Positions 57,196 to 64,000 of a stretch of DNA of 64,000 nt are shown piece by piece. Made by a program: the position numbers and the translations under genes. The notes under the pieces are model-generated. The model made no database searches. It was not told the origin of the DNA and saw only the letters and a program-made list of their open reading frames with translations. This DNA comes from CATQHL01 sp965242895. GTDB lineage: Bacteria; Actinomycetota; Acidimicrobiia; Acidimicrobiales; CATQHL01. Location of the stretch: positions 558,001 to 622,000 of the forward strand of contig OZ251507.1 of NCBI GenBank assembly GCA_965242895.1, read 5' to 3'. How positions within the stretch are numbered: position 1 is the first letter of the stretch; each line of letters opens with the position of its first letter.

Positions 57196-59010
57196 CTAGC
57201 CGCGGGTGGAGACCACCAAGTCGACCTGGGATCCTCTAGGGAGTTCGGAGGACGGCCCGTCGATTTCCAGGACGATGCCCTCGTCTAGTTCGGTGTTTAT
57301 GCGTGACCGCACTCGTCCGGCCTGCAGACCGATGGCTGAGAGTCGGAGGCGGGCTTCGGACAAGGGGATTCCCAGCAGATCGAGGGGCACGACCAGCAAC
57401 GGGTCGCCCAAGGACACTTGCACCTTGACTACCTGTCCCGCGTCCAGCAGTTCTCCGGGTGCCGGCAGTTGTGCCGTGACCTCGTCTTCTTCGCTCTCGG
57501 CCACCCTCACTTCTAGGCGTCGAGGTTCCCAGCCTGTCTCCCGCAGCAGGGCTTCCGCTTCGCTCCAACTCATTCCGACGATGTCGGGCACCTCGTAGGT
57601 CGGCGTGGAGTCGCCGCGCGCCGTGAAGATCAGCAGAAGTCCGGCGCACAGAACCAGCGCAACGGACGCCGCCACTGCCACTATCGTCGTCAGCCGTCTG
57701 GGGACTCCCTGGGTGTCTTTCTGGTCGTCGGTTTCCGCTTCTTCTGCCGGCAAATCCAGGTCGCCGCTGAGGGTCTCGATGATTTCGTCGAAACGCTTGG
57801 GCGGGGGAAGGAGTTCGGCGGTCGACCTCAGGGCCAGAGCGAACTCGCCCACGCTCGGCCTTTCTTTGGAGTCGAACGCGACGGCCTGGATGAACAATGG
57901 TGCGAGCGGCCCGAGGGCGCTCGTCTTCTCTTCGTCCTCCGCAGGGAGTTGCCCGCTTCCCATCAAGCTGAGCACCCGCGGGGACACCCACTCCCCCGCC
58001 GCAGCCTCCGCCAACACCAGTGCCAGCGAATAGACGTCCGCTGCGGTCTGATCGACTTTGGTCGCCTCGGGGTCTGCCAGGGAAAGATCGGCAGAGGTTT
58101 CGGGAGCGGCGTAGACGTCGGGGAGGGACTGCCCCTGCTCGTCAAGGTGAGGCGGCGTCCGGAAACAGAAAATACCAAGACCTGCTAGGCGGAGCCGCCC
58201 GCTGGCGTCGACCATGAAGTTATCCGGGCGCAGAGCACCGTGGGAGATGCCTTCCGAGACCAGGCCGTCCAGCGTCTCGGACGCCTGAAGCCCTATGAGC
58301 AGTGCCTGGGACAGGCTCAAGCGAACCCCTGCGTCTACGATCCGGCGCAAGCTCACGCCCTCGAGTTGGTAGACGAGATGCGGAGCGGGTTCCAGGTTCC
58401 AATCCAGCAGCGGCAATATGTGCAGGTGTTCCAGCCTGCTCAGATGCTGCAGCCGATCCTCGATGTCGTCGACGGGAACGGCGTCTGGTTCAAGCAGACA
58501 GAGGAGCACCTCACGACTGCCTTCGACATCCCAACCCTCATAGAGCCTCCCCGAGTCGGTCTCGCCGAGCAGCCTTTTCGCATGATAACGACCGATTACC
58601 AGCGGGTCTAGGGAGGCATCCTCTTCTTCAGTTATCCCCAGGGCAGCCTCTTCAGTTAGCCCTAGGGACGCAGCCTCCTCAGTCCCACCCAGAGACGCAG
58701 CCTCCTCGGTTACCCCCTGGGCAGATTCCTCTTCTTGGGCGCCTCCTGAATCTTGGTTACTTTCCCGGTCGCTTGCGTTCCCGTTGGCCTCTTCTTGGGC
58801 GCCTCCTGAAACGGATACGTCCTCTTCCTCGCTTGTAGACGCCTCGTCTGCCGCGTCGGGAGATTCCGAGCCCCCCTCGCCGCCGGCAGATGCCGAATCG
58901 GGAACCGATTGAGCATCAGAGTCGTCGACCTCAGAGACTGATGCGTCGGCGTCGTCGGGAGCCGTCGAGTCCGAAGACGCACCTGCCGCACCTATGGAAT
59001 CTTCGTCCAT
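57196..59010 (-). CDS. PASTA-domain Ser/Thr protein kinase homologue, predicted inactive (pseudokinase)
   Basis: 604 residues: an acidic, repeat-rich N-terminus (1-135, with TEEAASLGLTEEAALGITEE); a kinase-like domain (about 139-400); one membrane helix (about 441-463); and two PASTA domains outside (about 472-603, VPDIVGMSWSEAEALLRETG and VPLDLLGIPLSEARLRLSAIG). Key kinase residues are gone: the VAIK Lys is Cys (VLLCLL, about 171), HRDLKPxN is HGALRPDN (Asp to Ala, about 259) and DFG is GLG (about 277-279). It therefore probably binds partners or cell-wall fragments rather than phosphorylating. Ten bases separate it from gatC, so it heads the gatCAB operon. Confidence 0.88.
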   Translation of the reverse strand: MDEDSIGAAGASSDSTAPDDADASVSEVDDSDAQSVPDSASAGGEGGSESPDAADEASTSEEEDVSVSGGAQEEANGNASDRESNQDSGGAQEEESAQGVTEEAASLGGTEEAASLGLTEEAALGITEEEDASLDPLVIGRYHAKRLLGETDSGRLYEGWDVEGSREVLLCLLEPDAVPVDDIEDRLQHLSRLEHLHILPLLDWNLEPAPHLVYQLEGVSLRRIVDAGVRLSLSQALLIGLQASETLDGLVSEGISHGALRPDNFMVDASGRLRLAGLGIFCFRTPPHLDEQGQSLPDVYAAPETSADLSLADPEATKVDQTAADVYSLALVLAEAAAGEWVSPRVLSLMGSGQLPAEDEEKTSALGPLAPLFIQAVAFDSKERPSVGEFALALRSTAELLPPPKRFDEIIETLSGDLDLPAEEAETDDQKDTQGVPRRLTTIVAVAASVALVLCAGLLLIFTARGDSTPTYEVPDIVGMSWSEAEALLRETGWEPRRLEVRVAESEEDEVTAQLPAPGELLDAGQVVKVQVSLGDPLLVVPLDLLGIPLSEARLRLSAIGLQAGRVRSRINTELDEGIVLEIDGPSSELPRGSQVDLVVSTRG

Positions 59011-59055
59011 GCCCCAAAGATACCTTCACGGAGGAATCCCTAGCCGCTACTAGCC

Positions 59056-59487
59056 TTGTCCAGCGTGGCGCTCAGTCCGCGACGACAGGCGTTGGCGGCC
59101 GCTCTGTTGGCTGCAATTGGAATAGCCGCCGTGGTGACTGCTGTGATGATCCGCGGCGGGTCGGGGGATGCCCCGATCGACGCCCGCATCGAAGAACTGA
59201 TACCCGCCGACGGAAACGAGGTGCTGCTTCAGCAGTCGATAGGTATCGACCTGGTCGATAGCCCTCGCTTCGTGGTGGAGTTCTACGTGAACGGCGTACG
59301 TATCCCCGACGACGAACTGATCAAGGCGACTTCCGTCAATCGTGTCGTTTATCAGTCGGGCCCAGGTCGCAGCGTGGAATCCTTGGTAGCCGAGCGAAAC
59401 TGCGCCAGAGCAGTTTTCTATCCTTTAGCCCAAGATTCGGACTCCCCCACTCGCGGCGAACACACCTGGTGCTTCAACGCCTCCTAG
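59056..59487 (+). CDS. Hypothetical membrane-anchored protein
   Basis: 143 residues from TTG 59056 (GTG 59065 is an alternative). An N-terminal helix (ALAAALLAAIGIAAVVTAVM) is followed by a soluble domain with two Cys (RNCARAVFY and TWCFNAS) that may pair. VVEFYVNGVRIPDDEL suggests a beta-sandwich-like extracytoplasmic domain. No family recognised. Divergent from the pseudokinase. Confidence 0.6.
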   Translation: MSSVALSPRRQALAAALLAAIGIAAVVTAVMIRGGSGDAPIDARIEELIPADGNEVLLQQSIGIDLVDSPRFVVEFYVNGVRIPDDELIKATSVNRVVYQSGPGRSVESLVAERNCARAVFYPLAQDSDSPTRGEHTWCFNAS

Positions 59488-59578
59488 TCGCCACACACGG
59501 CGCTTTGCCTTACCCGGCGAAGAGCGCGACAACCCGCCGACAAAGAGGAACGCTAGGGAGAGCAGGCGGGAGGGAAGG

Positions 59579-60331
59579 TCATTGGTAGCAAGAGAGGCTT
59601 TGTTGGCACTCCAATACTCGATCAGTCCATCCGACGTATTCATTGCACAACGCCCGAATGACGACTTCCTCGTCTCGCGTCACGATTCTGTAGTACTCGA
59701 CCGTCTGGCTTACCTCGCAGTTCTCCCGTATTCCCGTCCAGTTCTCCGTCAAGATCCGCACGATGTTGCGGTGAGCGTTCTCGTAGATGTTCCCGAGCGC
59801 CGATTCCGTAGTCCCGCATTGGTATTCGGGGATATTGGCGAAGTTCGCGTGGAAGACCATCGATAGGTTCACTCTCCCCTGGAGGGGCATGTCGTCGACC
59901 TCCATCGGCGGTACACCCGGGCAACCGAACAAAATATCTTTTAGTCCGTCTCCCACCATCCGACCTACCTCCACTAGGAAGTATTTCGCTACTTCGGGGA
60001 TGCACTCGCCGGACGCCTCTATCGCCTCATAGTTATTCGGGACGTCTGCGCAATCCACCGGGGTGGCGTTCGTAGTCGTCGGGGCGGGCGGGGGGAGCAT
60101 CGACGTAGGGATGGAGACCTCCGTGCTAGATGTTGTGGGCGTTTCTGGCGCGGCGGCCGGTGTGTATGTAGTCGTGGGCGCTTCGAGCGTCTCTGTCGTC
60201 TCAGGGATAGAACTCTCCCCAGTGCGCGTCGTTGAGTCATCAATGGTGAGTAATCCACAGGCAGATGAGACTGCGAGCATCGCGGCGACGCTCAACAGCA
60301 CAGTCAGCCCTGATCTCTTAGTAATTGCCAT
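59579..60331 (-). CDS. Hypothetical lipoprotein with Thr/Pro linker
   Basis: 250 residues. Signal peptide with lipobox VLLSVAAMLAVSSACG, then a Thr/Pro/Ser-rich linker (about 28-90), then a domain with seven Cys, a probable disulfide-stabilised fold, ending in ECQQSLSCYQ. No known family. ATG start with AAGGGGGA upstream. It follows the gene at 60361 on the same strand after 29 bases and may share its promoter. Confidence 0.7.
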   Translation of the reverse strand: MAITKRSGLTVLLSVAAMLAVSSACGLLTIDDSTTRTGESSIPETTETLEAPTTTYTPAAAPETPTTSSTEVSIPTSMLPPPAPTTTNATPVDCADVPNNYEAIEASGECIPEVAKYFLVEVGRMVGDGLKDILFGCPGVPPMEVDDMPLQGRVNLSMVFHANFANIPEYQCGTTESALGNIYENAHRNIVRILTENWTGIRENCEVSQTVEYYRIVTRDEEVVIRALCNEYVGWTDRVLECQQSLSCYQ

Positions 60332-60360
60332 TAATTCCCCCTTGATTGCCCTCTCAGCAG

Positions 60361-60711
60361 TCAGGCGGCGATGGGCTCTTCGGTCGGCGGAGAGCCTCCT
60401 GCAGTTTCAGAGCTGCAGCAAACCTCGCCCAGTCTGAACCAAAGTTCGTTGCGGACAAGATCGGCTTGAGGGGCGGAGATTTCGTTGGCGCACACCACTC
60501 CCTCGATCATGTCCGCCAAGACCGCCTCCCAGGCTCGACCGCGGCCCATGACCGAGACCAGCACGACGTCGCCTTCACGACGAATCGTACGGTTGTGCCC
60601 CAACACTCTAGGCGGAGTGCGGAACGAGGGCGCCAGCAGACCCATTCCTCGTGCTATGGCCGCCAACCTTCTTCCTGCTTCTGCAAATTTTGCTACTTGA
60701 AATTTCGTCAT
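60361..60711 (-). CDS. Conserved small protein of unknown function
   Basis: From ATG 60711 the product is 116 residues: MTKFQVAKFAEAGRRLAAIA, then APSFRTPPRVLGHNRTIRR and RGRAWEAVLADMIEGVVCAN. The pattern looks like a conserved actinobacterial hypothetical protein, but I cannot name a family. A longer frame exists upstream. The ATG is supported because the 40 bases before it are repeated, inverted, before the gene at 60939. Confidence 0.55.
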   Translation of the reverse strand: MTKFQVAKFAEAGRRLAAIARGMGLLAPSFRTPPRVLGHNRTIRREGDVVLVSVMGRGRAWEAVLADMIEGVVCANEISAPQADLVRNELWFRLGEVCCSSETAGGSPPTEEPIAA

Positions 60712-60938
60712 ACTCAAATCTTGCCAGAGGGGTGTGACAATCTTCCAGCCCGCACCCCAAGGGCAAAAGACTCTCTGCCAAGCCATCGCAGACCGACACC
60801 CCTTCCAACGATGACCAACAGACGATCTCCCGACTCCCAGCTCCACGGCGACTGCGGGTCGCCGCAGGCGGGCTTCCAACAATGACCGACAGACCGACCG
60901 CGATCGAGGATGTCACACCCCTGTCCCAAACTAGGAGC
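60712..60938. promoter_or_regulatory. Inverted pair of identical upstream boxes between divergent small genes
   Basis: The 12-base box TGTCACACCCCT occurs once on each strand (minus: 60728-60739; plus: 60911-60922). In both cases it ends exactly 16 bases before the ATG of the divergent gene, and the 16-base spacers, plus the ATGACGAA start, are also similar. This points to a duplicated promoter/operator that controls both genes in parallel. Confidence 0.65.
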
Positions 60939-61178
60939 ATGACGAATCAACTTCATCTCTTTTGTCTCACCGACTACGAGGTTCCGATGACGACAACGGC
61001 GGCGGGTGGCTGGAACACCGACCGCTGCGAACTCGACGATGACACCCGAGAACTGGGGCTGAGACGAGTGCGGGAAGCCCGATCAGTCCTGCGGAGGGTC
61101 GCGTCTGGACCGGCGGCCCGCTTCGACCCCCTAGGACGTAACCGCAGCATTCCTCCCGCCGACAGGCGAGTGGCCTGA
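60939..61178 (+). CDS. Small protein of unknown function
   Basis: 79 residues from ATG 60939: MTNQLHLFCLTDYEV, then GWNTDRCELDDDTRELGLRR and VREARSVLRRV. The LD-x2-TRE-x-G-x3-x3-AR pattern looks like a short conserved actinobacterial protein, but this is from memory of the pattern only. Its promoter box matches that of the divergent gene at 60711. The stop codon is inside a 19-base tandem duplication. Confidence 0.45.
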   Translation: MTNQLHLFCLTDYEVPMTTTAAGGWNTDRCELDDDTRELGLRRVREARSVLRRVASGPAARFDPLGRNRSIPPADRRVA

Positions 61179-61346
61179 GCCAAACGAGGTGGCCTGAGCC
61201 CCAAGCCAAGTGACCCGAGCAAAACGAGTGACCCGAGCCCCAAGCCAAGTGGCTGACCAAAACAAGTGGCCCGAGCCAGACCAAGCGGCCGAGCCTAAGA
61301 CCTGCCGAGAACGGACTGAGAACCAACTGAGAACGGACTGAGAACC
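61170..61346. repeat. Stop-spanning and nested tandem repeats
   Basis: gtggcctgagcc, containing the TGA of the preceding gene, occurs at 61170 and 61189. Related units (gtgacccgagc, ccccaagccaagtg) and then gagaacggactgagaacc (twice) fill the spacer to the nuclease gene. No gene is seen. Confidence 0.75.
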
Positions 61347-61410
61347 CCGGTGGTATCGAAAACTCCTGATTGTTCACGATGAAAAGGAGACACCTCTGAG
61401 AGGTTGGCAA

Positions 61411-62109
61411 TTGTCACCATCTACCATGTCGGCTCCGAGAGCGTTCATTTGGGTGATCGCTGCCCTGGTGCTGATCTCGGCGTTGTCGGTGTGCTGCGCG
61501 TTCACAGATTCCCCTTCCTCGATACGCTCAAATCTCCCTGGGGCCGGCGGTGGCGGCAGCGACGGCGGCAGCAGCGGCAGCGACGGCGGCGCACCCAGGT
61601 CTTCGCCTTCCTCTGCTCCGAAATATCCGGTTGAACTTTTTCCTTTCCCTGAACCTGCAATCGCTGCCACGCTCAAGAAAGTCGTAGACGGCGACACCGT
61701 CATAGTCGTCTTCGAGAACGGCAGAGAAGAAATCGTCAGGCTCATAGGAATAGACACCCCCGAAAAATCTGGCGGATATAGACCGGCTGAATGCTTCGGC
61801 GCAGAGAGCACCGACTATCTGAGGAGCCTGATCCCTGAAGGGAGCAAGGTCCTGCTCACCGCAGGCGAAGAACCTTTCGACACGTATGAACGCCGCCTGG
61901 CTTACATCTACCGCTCCGACGGCCTTTTCTTAAACATGATGATTGCCCGCGAGGGCTATGCCGAGACCCTCTCCATACCCCCCAACAACGACTATTCCGT
62001 CCACTTCTCAAAAGCAGTCTCCCTGGCGCGAAGCGAAAACCTGGGAATCTGGGGCGCCTGCGGCGGAGCAGACACCCCCCTTGAACAGTCGGGCGACCGC
62101 TCTGGCTAG
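61411..62109 (+). CDS. Thermonuclease-like (SNase-domain) lipoprotein
   Basis: A staphylococcal-nuclease fold behind a lipoprotein signal peptide (IAALVLISALSVCCA) and a Gly/Ser linker (about 40-65). The nuclease core shows KKVVDGDTVIVVF, IVRLIGIDTPEKS and DTYERRLAYIY with the Arg positions, and a C-terminal SENLGIWGACGG. Asp, Glu and Arg catalytic positions appear kept, so an exported DNA/RNA nuclease is likely. TTG start at 61411 (GAGAGG upstream) or ATG 61426. Confidence 0.85.
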   Translation: MSPSTMSAPRAFIWVIAALVLISALSVCCAFTDSPSSIRSNLPGAGGGGSDGGSSGSDGGAPRSSPSSAPKYPVELFPFPEPAIAATLKKVVDGDTVIVVFENGREEIVRLIGIDTPEKSGGYRPAECFGAESTDYLRSLIPEGSKVLLTAGEEPFDTYERRLAYIYRSDGLFLNMMIAREGYAETLSIPPNNDYSVHFSKAVSLARSENLGIWGACGGADTPLEQSGDRSG

Positions 62110-62157
62110 CCTCAGAACCGAAGCCCGACCCCAACAAGCCAGCACAAGGACGCCCAC

Positions 62158-62910
62158 ATGAACCCGATCAAAGAAAAATGGCAGCGAGGCGAATGCTCTA
62201 TCGGAGCGTGGCTGGCCATCCCGTCCGCTCTCACCGCCGAAATCGTAGGGAGAGCCGGATACGACCACGTGTGCGTAGACCTCCAGCACGGCATGTCCGA
62301 CTACCGGGACGCCCTAGGGATGTTCGCAGCCATTGAACTAGGCGGCAGCGTCCCGTTTGCCCGCCCCACTTGGAACGAGCCGGGAATCATCGGAAGGCTG
62401 CTGGACGGCGGAGCATTGGGCTTGATCATCCCCATGGTCAACTCCAGAGACGACGCCCTGGCCGCTGCGGCGGCTTGTCGCTACGCACCGAGAGGAGCGC
62501 GCAGTTTCGGACCGACCCGCGCCAGCCTAAGCAGGCCTTCATCCCCCCAGGAAGCTGACGAATCCGTTCTCTGCATAACGATGATCGAGACCGCCGAAGC
62601 CGTAGCGAACATAGACGAGATCCTCTCAGTGCCGGGCGTCGACGCCGCATACATAGGCCCGTCCGACCTGTCGGTGAGTTTGGGCTTGCCCCCTGGCCCG
62701 CACAATGAAGACAGGTCGTTCCTCGACGCCCTGGAAAAGGTGCTGGAAGCCTGCCGGCGCCGCGGCGTGACCGCAGGCATACACACCAATTCCAAATTGG
62801 CGCAGCGACGCAGAGAGGAAGGTTTTCAGCTGATGACGGTCTCCGCCGACCTGCCCCTGTTCAGGGCAGCCATAGAGAACGACCTAGCAGCCGCCCGGCA
62901 GCAGGATTGA
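62158..62910 (+). CDS. HpcH/HpaI family aldolase
   Basis: Class II pyruvate aldolase of the HpcH/GarL group (cleaves 4-hydroxy-2-oxo acids). Conserved: IGAWLAIPSALTAEIVGRAG, the metal-site VDLQHGMSDY, ITMIETAEAVANIDEI with the metal-binding Glu, and AAYIGPSDLSVSLG with the Asp. 250 residues, normal length. ATG start. It might use products of the FAH/epimerase pair 10 kb away, but there is no direct link. Confidence 0.92.
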   Translation: MNPIKEKWQRGECSIGAWLAIPSALTAEIVGRAGYDHVCVDLQHGMSDYRDALGMFAAIELGGSVPFARPTWNEPGIIGRLLDGGALGLIIPMVNSRDDALAAAAACRYAPRGARSFGPTRASLSRPSSPQEADESVLCITMIETAEAVANIDEILSVPGVDAAYIGPSDLSVSLGLPPGPHNEDRSFLDALEKVLEACRRRGVTAGIHTNSKLAQRRREEGFQLMTVSADLPLFRAAIENDLAAARQQD

Positions 62911-62952
62911 CCTTCAGAAGTCGACTAGAAAGCCGACCCCGGGACGGGAGAA

Positions 62953-63024
62953 AGCGGGCTAGAGGTTCCCAACCCAACCACAGGAGGAAGCGGGCTAGAG
63001 GTTCCCAGTCTCGCTAGAGGTTTC
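62953..63024. repeat. 36-base duplication spanning the stop codon of the next gene
   Basis: agcgggctagaggttccca occurs at 62953 and 62989; the cta in the second copy is the minus-strand stop of the gene ending at 62995. A third, partial copy (tcgctagaggtttccag) lies inside the coding end. The unit has therefore spread outward across the stop. Confidence 0.8.
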
Positions 63025-64000
63025 CAGACTTCTGGCTTCCTCTGACCCTCCCGGCGTCTCCTCCGGCTCATCACTGCCGACTGAAGTTCCGTCTTCTGTT
63101 CCTTCCCAGACGTCTTCGCCTTCGAGACCTAGACCCAACCCAGCTGTCGTCTCTAGTTCGAACAGGTTCTCCGCAGAACAGTCGAACGTCCCAGGCTCGG
63201 CGGGGTGCACACGCTCCCAGCCTGCTCCGGTAACCGACAGCACAATCCCACAGGAAGTCCCCACCCCCCTGCCAGGGTGGGTGACGCCGTGCAGCCCCCG
63301 CCCATTCCAGTTAACGGTGACTCTCGCCGCTTCCGCCAAGGTTTCAGGCGTAAGCAGATCGAAATCCTCCGAAGGGGTGCCGCCTCCCACCGCTCGCAGT
63401 ACGGCCTCTTCAAAAAGCCGCGCCGCCGACCAGGCGGCGACGCCGCGGATGTCGGGCTCAGCGCCAGATTCAACCTCCTGCAGCCACTGCCTGTAGGCGG
63501 TCAGTTCAGAGCTGTAGTCCTCTTCGCCAGGGGGCAGGTAAGGGCTCCATGTCCATATCTCGGAGGTCGTCACAGCGCTCTGATCGTCGTCCGAACTTTC
63601 AGAGACAGACTCCGCCAGCAACTCCGTAAACCGCCTGCCGTGACAAGCCGACGCGCAACTCACCCGCAGTCCTAGTCCTTCCGCCTCCGCCGCCCTTAGC
63701 AGGTCTGCCAGCCGAAAGGCGTCTCCCGCCCAGATCAAGCTCGATACCTCCAGCACCGAAAAGATCCGTACGGGCTCTGCGAAGTCGGCGTCGAATTCCA
63801 CTGTGGGCTCGTAACGGAACACATACCCCAACCCCAGTGCGGCTTCAAGCGCCTGCTCCGTCGCCACCACGGTCGCAGGAAAGTTCACGAAGATGGATGC
63901 CGCCGCTGCGCTCACATCGGGATACCGGTCAGCCAGCATTCGCATTGCTCCGGTTTCCACCACCCCGGCCGGTATCGGCGCAGAGAAGAACGAGACAGAG
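62995..64000 (-). CDS. Probable periplasmic binding protein (type 1), N-terminus beyond the window
   Basis: The frame stays open to the right edge, so the 5' end is missing. The visible 335 residues begin SVSFFSAPIPAGVVETGAMR and include an alternation of short strands and helices (VSCASACHGRRFTELLAE, WSPYLPPGEEDYSSELTAYR with RQWLQEV, AAWSAARLFEEAVLRA) like the C-terminal lobe of Leu/Ile/Val-type ABC binding proteins. The family call is tentative. The C-terminal 45 residues are acidic and Ser/Gly/Glu-rich. Confidence 0.6.
   Translation of the reverse strand, partial: SVSFFSAPIPAGVVETGAMRMLADRYPDVSAAAASIFVNFPATVVATEQALEAALGLGYVFRYEPTVEFDADFAEPVRIFSVLEVSSLIWAGDAFRLADLLRAAEAEGLGLRVSCASACHGRRFTELLAESVSESSDDDQSAVTTSEIWTWSPYLPPGEEDYSSELTAYRQWLQEVESGAEPDIRGVAAWSAARLFEEAVLRAVGGGTPSEDFDLLTPETLAEAARVTVNWNGRGLHGVTHPGRGVGTSCGIVLSVTGAGWERVHPAEPGTFDCSAENLFELETTAGLGLGLEGEDVWEGTEDGTSVGSDEPEETPGGSEEARSLETSSETGNL

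Noticed and set aside
60728..60922. PafBC (RecA-independent DNA damage) promoter
   Set aside because: Only the TTGTC-like part matches; the GTG half and a correctly spaced TAnnnT are not found.

Overview
The window is one stretch of a high-GC bacterial chromosome that reads as Actinomycetota, most likely a member of the Acidimicrobiia or a close relative. The reasons are a bL37-type mini ribosomal protein, a MoeA/Glp gene near a GlpR-type membrane protein, a MurA with Asp in place of the catalytic Cys, frequent GTG/TTG starts, and lipoproteins with long Thr-rich linkers. Placement below phylum level is inference.

Layout. 0-3 kb: mnmA (cut by the left edge) behind a cysteine desulfurase, then a small SRPBCC protein. 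3-11 kb: rhomboid protease, murA, an MFS transporter, a J-domain/hydrolase fusion, a zinc-ribbon protein, glpX and tRNA-Ala(CGC). 11-16 kb: a GlpR-like protein, moaC, moaA, moeA/glp and plsY, all on the minus strand. 16-30 kb: housekeeping genes (fmdB-type zinc ribbon, mtnP, SAF-domain protein, uppP, tldE/tldD, hot-dog thioesterase, dxs, nfuA, crotonase, hemH, ychF), plus a previously easy-to-miss 29-residue bL37 gene at 29859. 30.7-39.2 kb: one long nucleoside uptake and salvage operon (BMP-type binding lipoprotein, ABC ATPase, two permeases, cytidine deaminase, thymidine phosphorylase, a PhyH-family dioxygenase), nearly all joined by ATGA-type overlaps. 39.5-51.2 kb: the accessory region, holding a giant secreted fibronectin-III/metzincin-like protease behind a poly-G tract, two paralogous RCC1-repeat lipoproteins, and a truncated duplicate of the protease 3' end between them. 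51.3-64 kb: epimerase, FAH-family hydrolase, a small HTH protein, gatCAB behind a PASTA pseudokinase, small lipoproteins and conserved small proteins, a thermonuclease-like lipoprotein, an HpcH/HpaI aldolase and the end of a probable periplasmic binding protein.

The most striking locus is 39.99-51.14 kb. A signal-peptide reading frame with a strong ribosome binding site runs into a run of 11 G and stops. A one-base change in that run, or a -1 slip, joins it to an open frame of about 1,900 codons with about eight FN3 domains and an HELGH metalloprotease. This looks like a slippage-controlled (phase-variable or recoded) secreted protein, though an assembly error is possible. Next to it a roughly 2.7 kb segment (protease 3' end plus RCC1 gene) has been duplicated in tandem.

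A second theme is repeat-driven change across the whole window. Conserved enzymes (cysteine desulfurase, MoeA, GatB, Dxs, HemH, YchF, DeoA and others) carry in-frame low-complexity insertions or tails. Several genes have short tandem duplications that include their own stop codon, and deoA has its start region duplicated so as to create a 24-codon coupled leader.
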